NCBI GenBank assembly: GCA_900538475.1
Contig: UPYT01000004.1
Location: forward strand, 1 to 64,000
Source of the DNA: an uncultured Clostridium sp.
GTDB lineage: Bacteria; Bacillota; Clostridia; Lachnospirales; Lachnospiraceae
Direction of reading: 5' to 3'
Length of the DNA: 64,000 bases
The notes under the pieces were generated by a model. It did no database searches. It was not told the DNA's origin and saw nothing but the letters and a program-made list of their open reading frames with translations. Every line of letters starts with the position of its first letter. The stretch's first letter is position 1. This document shows, piece by piece, positions 62,520-64,000 of the stretch. Made by a program: the position numbers and the translations under genes.

Positions 62520-62547
62520 CGGGACAGGCAAAGATAAGCCTGTCCCG
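62520..62547 (+). terminator. Intra-operon hairpin between dctP and dctQ, copy 2
   Basis: A perfect 10-bp stem CGGGACAGGC/GCCTGTCCCG has an 8-base loop and no proper T-tract. It is more likely an mRNA-stabilising or partial-termination element favouring the binding protein. It is absent from the same place in operon 1. Confidence 0.65.
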
Positions 62548-62584
62548 AATATTTCCATGAGATATACGGAAAGGAAGCTTTCAA

Positions 62585-63061
62585 ATGAAAAAGATTTCAG
62601 ATATGATTTTAAGAGTGGAAGAGCTTTGTGCCGGCGTTATGCTGTGTATGATAGCAGTGCTGGTATTCTGGTCAGCAGTGGCAAGAACCATTGGAATGCC
62701 GGTGAACTGGGCACAGGACGTGTCTCTTCTGGCCTTTGCATGGCTGACCTTTATTGGCTCTGATATTATTATTAAGAGCGGAAGCCTGATTCGGATCGAT
62801 ATGCTGGTAAATAAATTTCCGAAGGCGATTCAGAAGGTTCTGACACTGGTGTTTGATGTGATGATGCTTCTGTTTTTGCTGGTACTGATTGTTTATGGCT
62901 TTATTCTGGTATCCCAGAGCTGGAACAGAACCTTTAATACCATGAAAATGAGCTATGCATGGTGTACCTTGGCAGTTCCCGTTGGTTCCCTGCTGATGTT
63001 CTTCAGCGCAATCGGAAAAACCATCGGTGATATTAAAAGAAAAGAATGGGGGGCTAATTAA
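62585..63061 (+). CDS. dctQ: TRAP small permease DctQ, copy 2
   Basis: This 158-residue protein has four membrane helices and is near-identical to copy 1, with core ARTIGMPVNWAQDVSLLAF. Its TAA overlaps the dctM ATG by one base, the same arrangement as in operon 1. Confidence 0.92.
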   Translation: MKKISDMILRVEELCAGVMLCMIAVLVFWSAVARTIGMPVNWAQDVSLLAFAWLTFIGSDIIIKSGSLIRIDMLVNKFPKAIQKVLTLVFDVMMLLFLLVLIVYGFILVSQSWNRTFNTMKMSYAWCTLAVPVGSLLMFFSAIGKTIGDIKRKEWGAN

Positions 63062-64000
63062 TGTTAAGTGCAATCGGATTCTTTTTAGTACTCTTATTTC
63101 TTGGAATGCCTGTAGCATTTGCTATTGCAGTTTCAGGCTTTGCATTCTTTGTTATGCGTCCGGAGATTCCCTGGACAATCCTGGTACAGAAATCTTTGTC
63201 AACGACTCAGTCCTTTACCATGCTGGCAATTCCGCTGTTTATCTTTGCAGGAAACCTGATGAACAACACCGGTATTACCTCACGTCTGGTAAAACTGGCT
63301 AATGTACTGACTGGTCATATGTATGGATCAATCGGTCAGGTATCTGTTGTTTTATCCACCCTGATGGGAGGTGTTTCCGGTTCGGCTGTAGCAGATGCGG
63401 CTATGGAGTGTCGTATTCTGGGACCGGAAATGACAAAGAGAGGATATGCTCCAGGCTGGGCAGCTGCCATTAACTGTCTGTCTGGACTGATTGTAGCAAC
63501 TATTCCCCCATCTATGGGACTTATCCTGTACGGAACGGTAGGAGAGGTATCTATCGGACGTCTGTTTGTGGCAGGTTTCCTTCCTGGAATTATCATGTGT
63601 ATCTTTATGATGATTGCAACTTCTTGGTCTGCACGCCATCATGGCTACAAGCCGGATCATGAAAAGCCATCTTCTCCGTCCGTTATTTTCAAGGCATGTA
63701 TTGACAGTATCTGGGCTCTGTTATTCCCGATTCTTCTGATCGTGCTGATCCGTTTTGGTGTTATGACTCCTTCTGAGTCTGGCGCCTTTGCTGTATTCTA
63801 TGCACTGGTAGTAGGCGCATTCATCTACAAGGAGCTGACGCTGGAAAAATTTAAAAAATGCGTGATCGATAGTGTAAAAGACTTGTCTGTTATTACCATG
63901 ATTCTTGCATTTTCCGGAATCTTCAGCTATGGTGTTGTATTTGACCAGCTGCCGAAGACCCTGACTACTATGCTGGTAGGTCTGACTAGTAATAAGTATG
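63061..64000 (+). CDS. dctM: TRAP large permease DctM, copy 2 (cut by window end)
   Basis: The frame from ATG 63061 stays open to the window end, giving 313 residues of an expected 428 or so. It reads MLSAIGFFLVLLFLGMPVAF and shares LMGGVSGSAVADAAMECRILG and ATIPPSMGLILYG with copy 1. Differences are few and conservative. The remaining C-terminal part should lie just beyond base 64000. Confidence 0.94.
   Translation, partial: MLSAIGFFLVLLFLGMPVAFAIAVSGFAFFVMRPEIPWTILVQKSLSTTQSFTMLAIPLFIFAGNLMNNTGITSRLVKLANVLTGHMYGSIGQVSVVLSTLMGGVSGSAVADAAMECRILGPEMTKRGYAPGWAAAINCLSGLIVATIPPSMGLILYGTVGEVSIGRLFVAGFLPGIIMCIFMMIATSWSARHHGYKPDHEKPSSPSVIFKACIDSIWALLFPILLIVLIRFGVMTPSESGAFAVFYALVVGAFIYKELTLEKFKKCVIDSVKDLSVITMILAFSGIFSYGVVFDQLPKTLTTMLVGLTSNKY

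Overview
The window is chromosomal DNA of a low-to-mid GC Gram-positive anaerobe. It most resembles a spore-forming member of the Lachnospiraceae/Clostridia. Grounds: AGGAGG-type ribosome binding sites, TTGACA/TATAAT promoters, lipoboxes, a SpoVB-like flippase, diaminopimelate dehydrogenase, an ANTAR protein next to glnA, a CIRCE element and many TRAP transporters. Most genes lie on the + strand. No CRISPR array, prophage, plasmid function, rRNA or insertion-sequence transposase was seen. The species assignment is inference.

Layout. 1-4.3 kb: rpsO, pnp and a secreted M14 carboxypeptidase. 4.3-6.2 kb: a Na/Pi cotransporter behind a Pho-box-like array. 6.3-9.6 kb: glycolytic gap, pgk and tpiA. 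9.7-11.6 kb: a KdpDE-like two-component pair without a kdp transporter. 11.6-19.8 kb: a lipoprotein, a MATE pump, glnA with ANTAR and Lrp-type regulators, an SPOR amidase, a broken cytidylate-kinase-like gene and a polysaccharide deacetylase. 20-25.1 kb: a DacA-type PBP, YitT, a cyclopropane-fatty-acid synthase and a SpoVB-like flippase. 25.3-27.2 kb: a TRAP QM pair without a binding protein. 27.3-31.5 kb: iscS-iscU-mnmA and a lipoprotein amidase. 31.7 kb: tRNA-Ser(CGA).

32-41.8 kb: ddh, a HAD phosphatase, a parvulin, a conserved hypothetical, CIRCE-htpG, DegV, a radical SAM protein and a fused L-serine dehydratase. 42.2-48.6 kb: a galactokinase-like GHMP kinase, a metallophosphoesterase, a PuuD-like amidotransferase and glycogen phosphorylase. 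48.7-51.9 kb: a PadR regulator with a frameshifted partner, a second YitT and an orphan ABC permease. 51.9-64 kb: a carbohydrate/acid uptake island with a YesMN-like two-component system, an orphan DctP-type binding protein, manA, and two near-identical dctPQM operons flanking a LacI-family regulator. The last operon is cut by the window end.

The most notable points are as follows. (1) The TRAP island has a two-component system whose response regulator lacks any visible DNA-binding domain and is fused in an operon to a binding protein. It also has duplicated TRAP operons that share AAACGTTT operators with a third TRAP locus 30 kb away, plus 11-bp-periodic arrays upstream of the promoters. (2) A family of dispersed palindromic, branched-hairpin repeats surrounds tRNA-Ser/ddh and the sdaA/galK interval. 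(3) Several cis elements are unusually clear: the Pho box, CIRCE, the PadR operator, an IscR-like palindrome and the glnA leader terminator. (4) Two genes are decayed.
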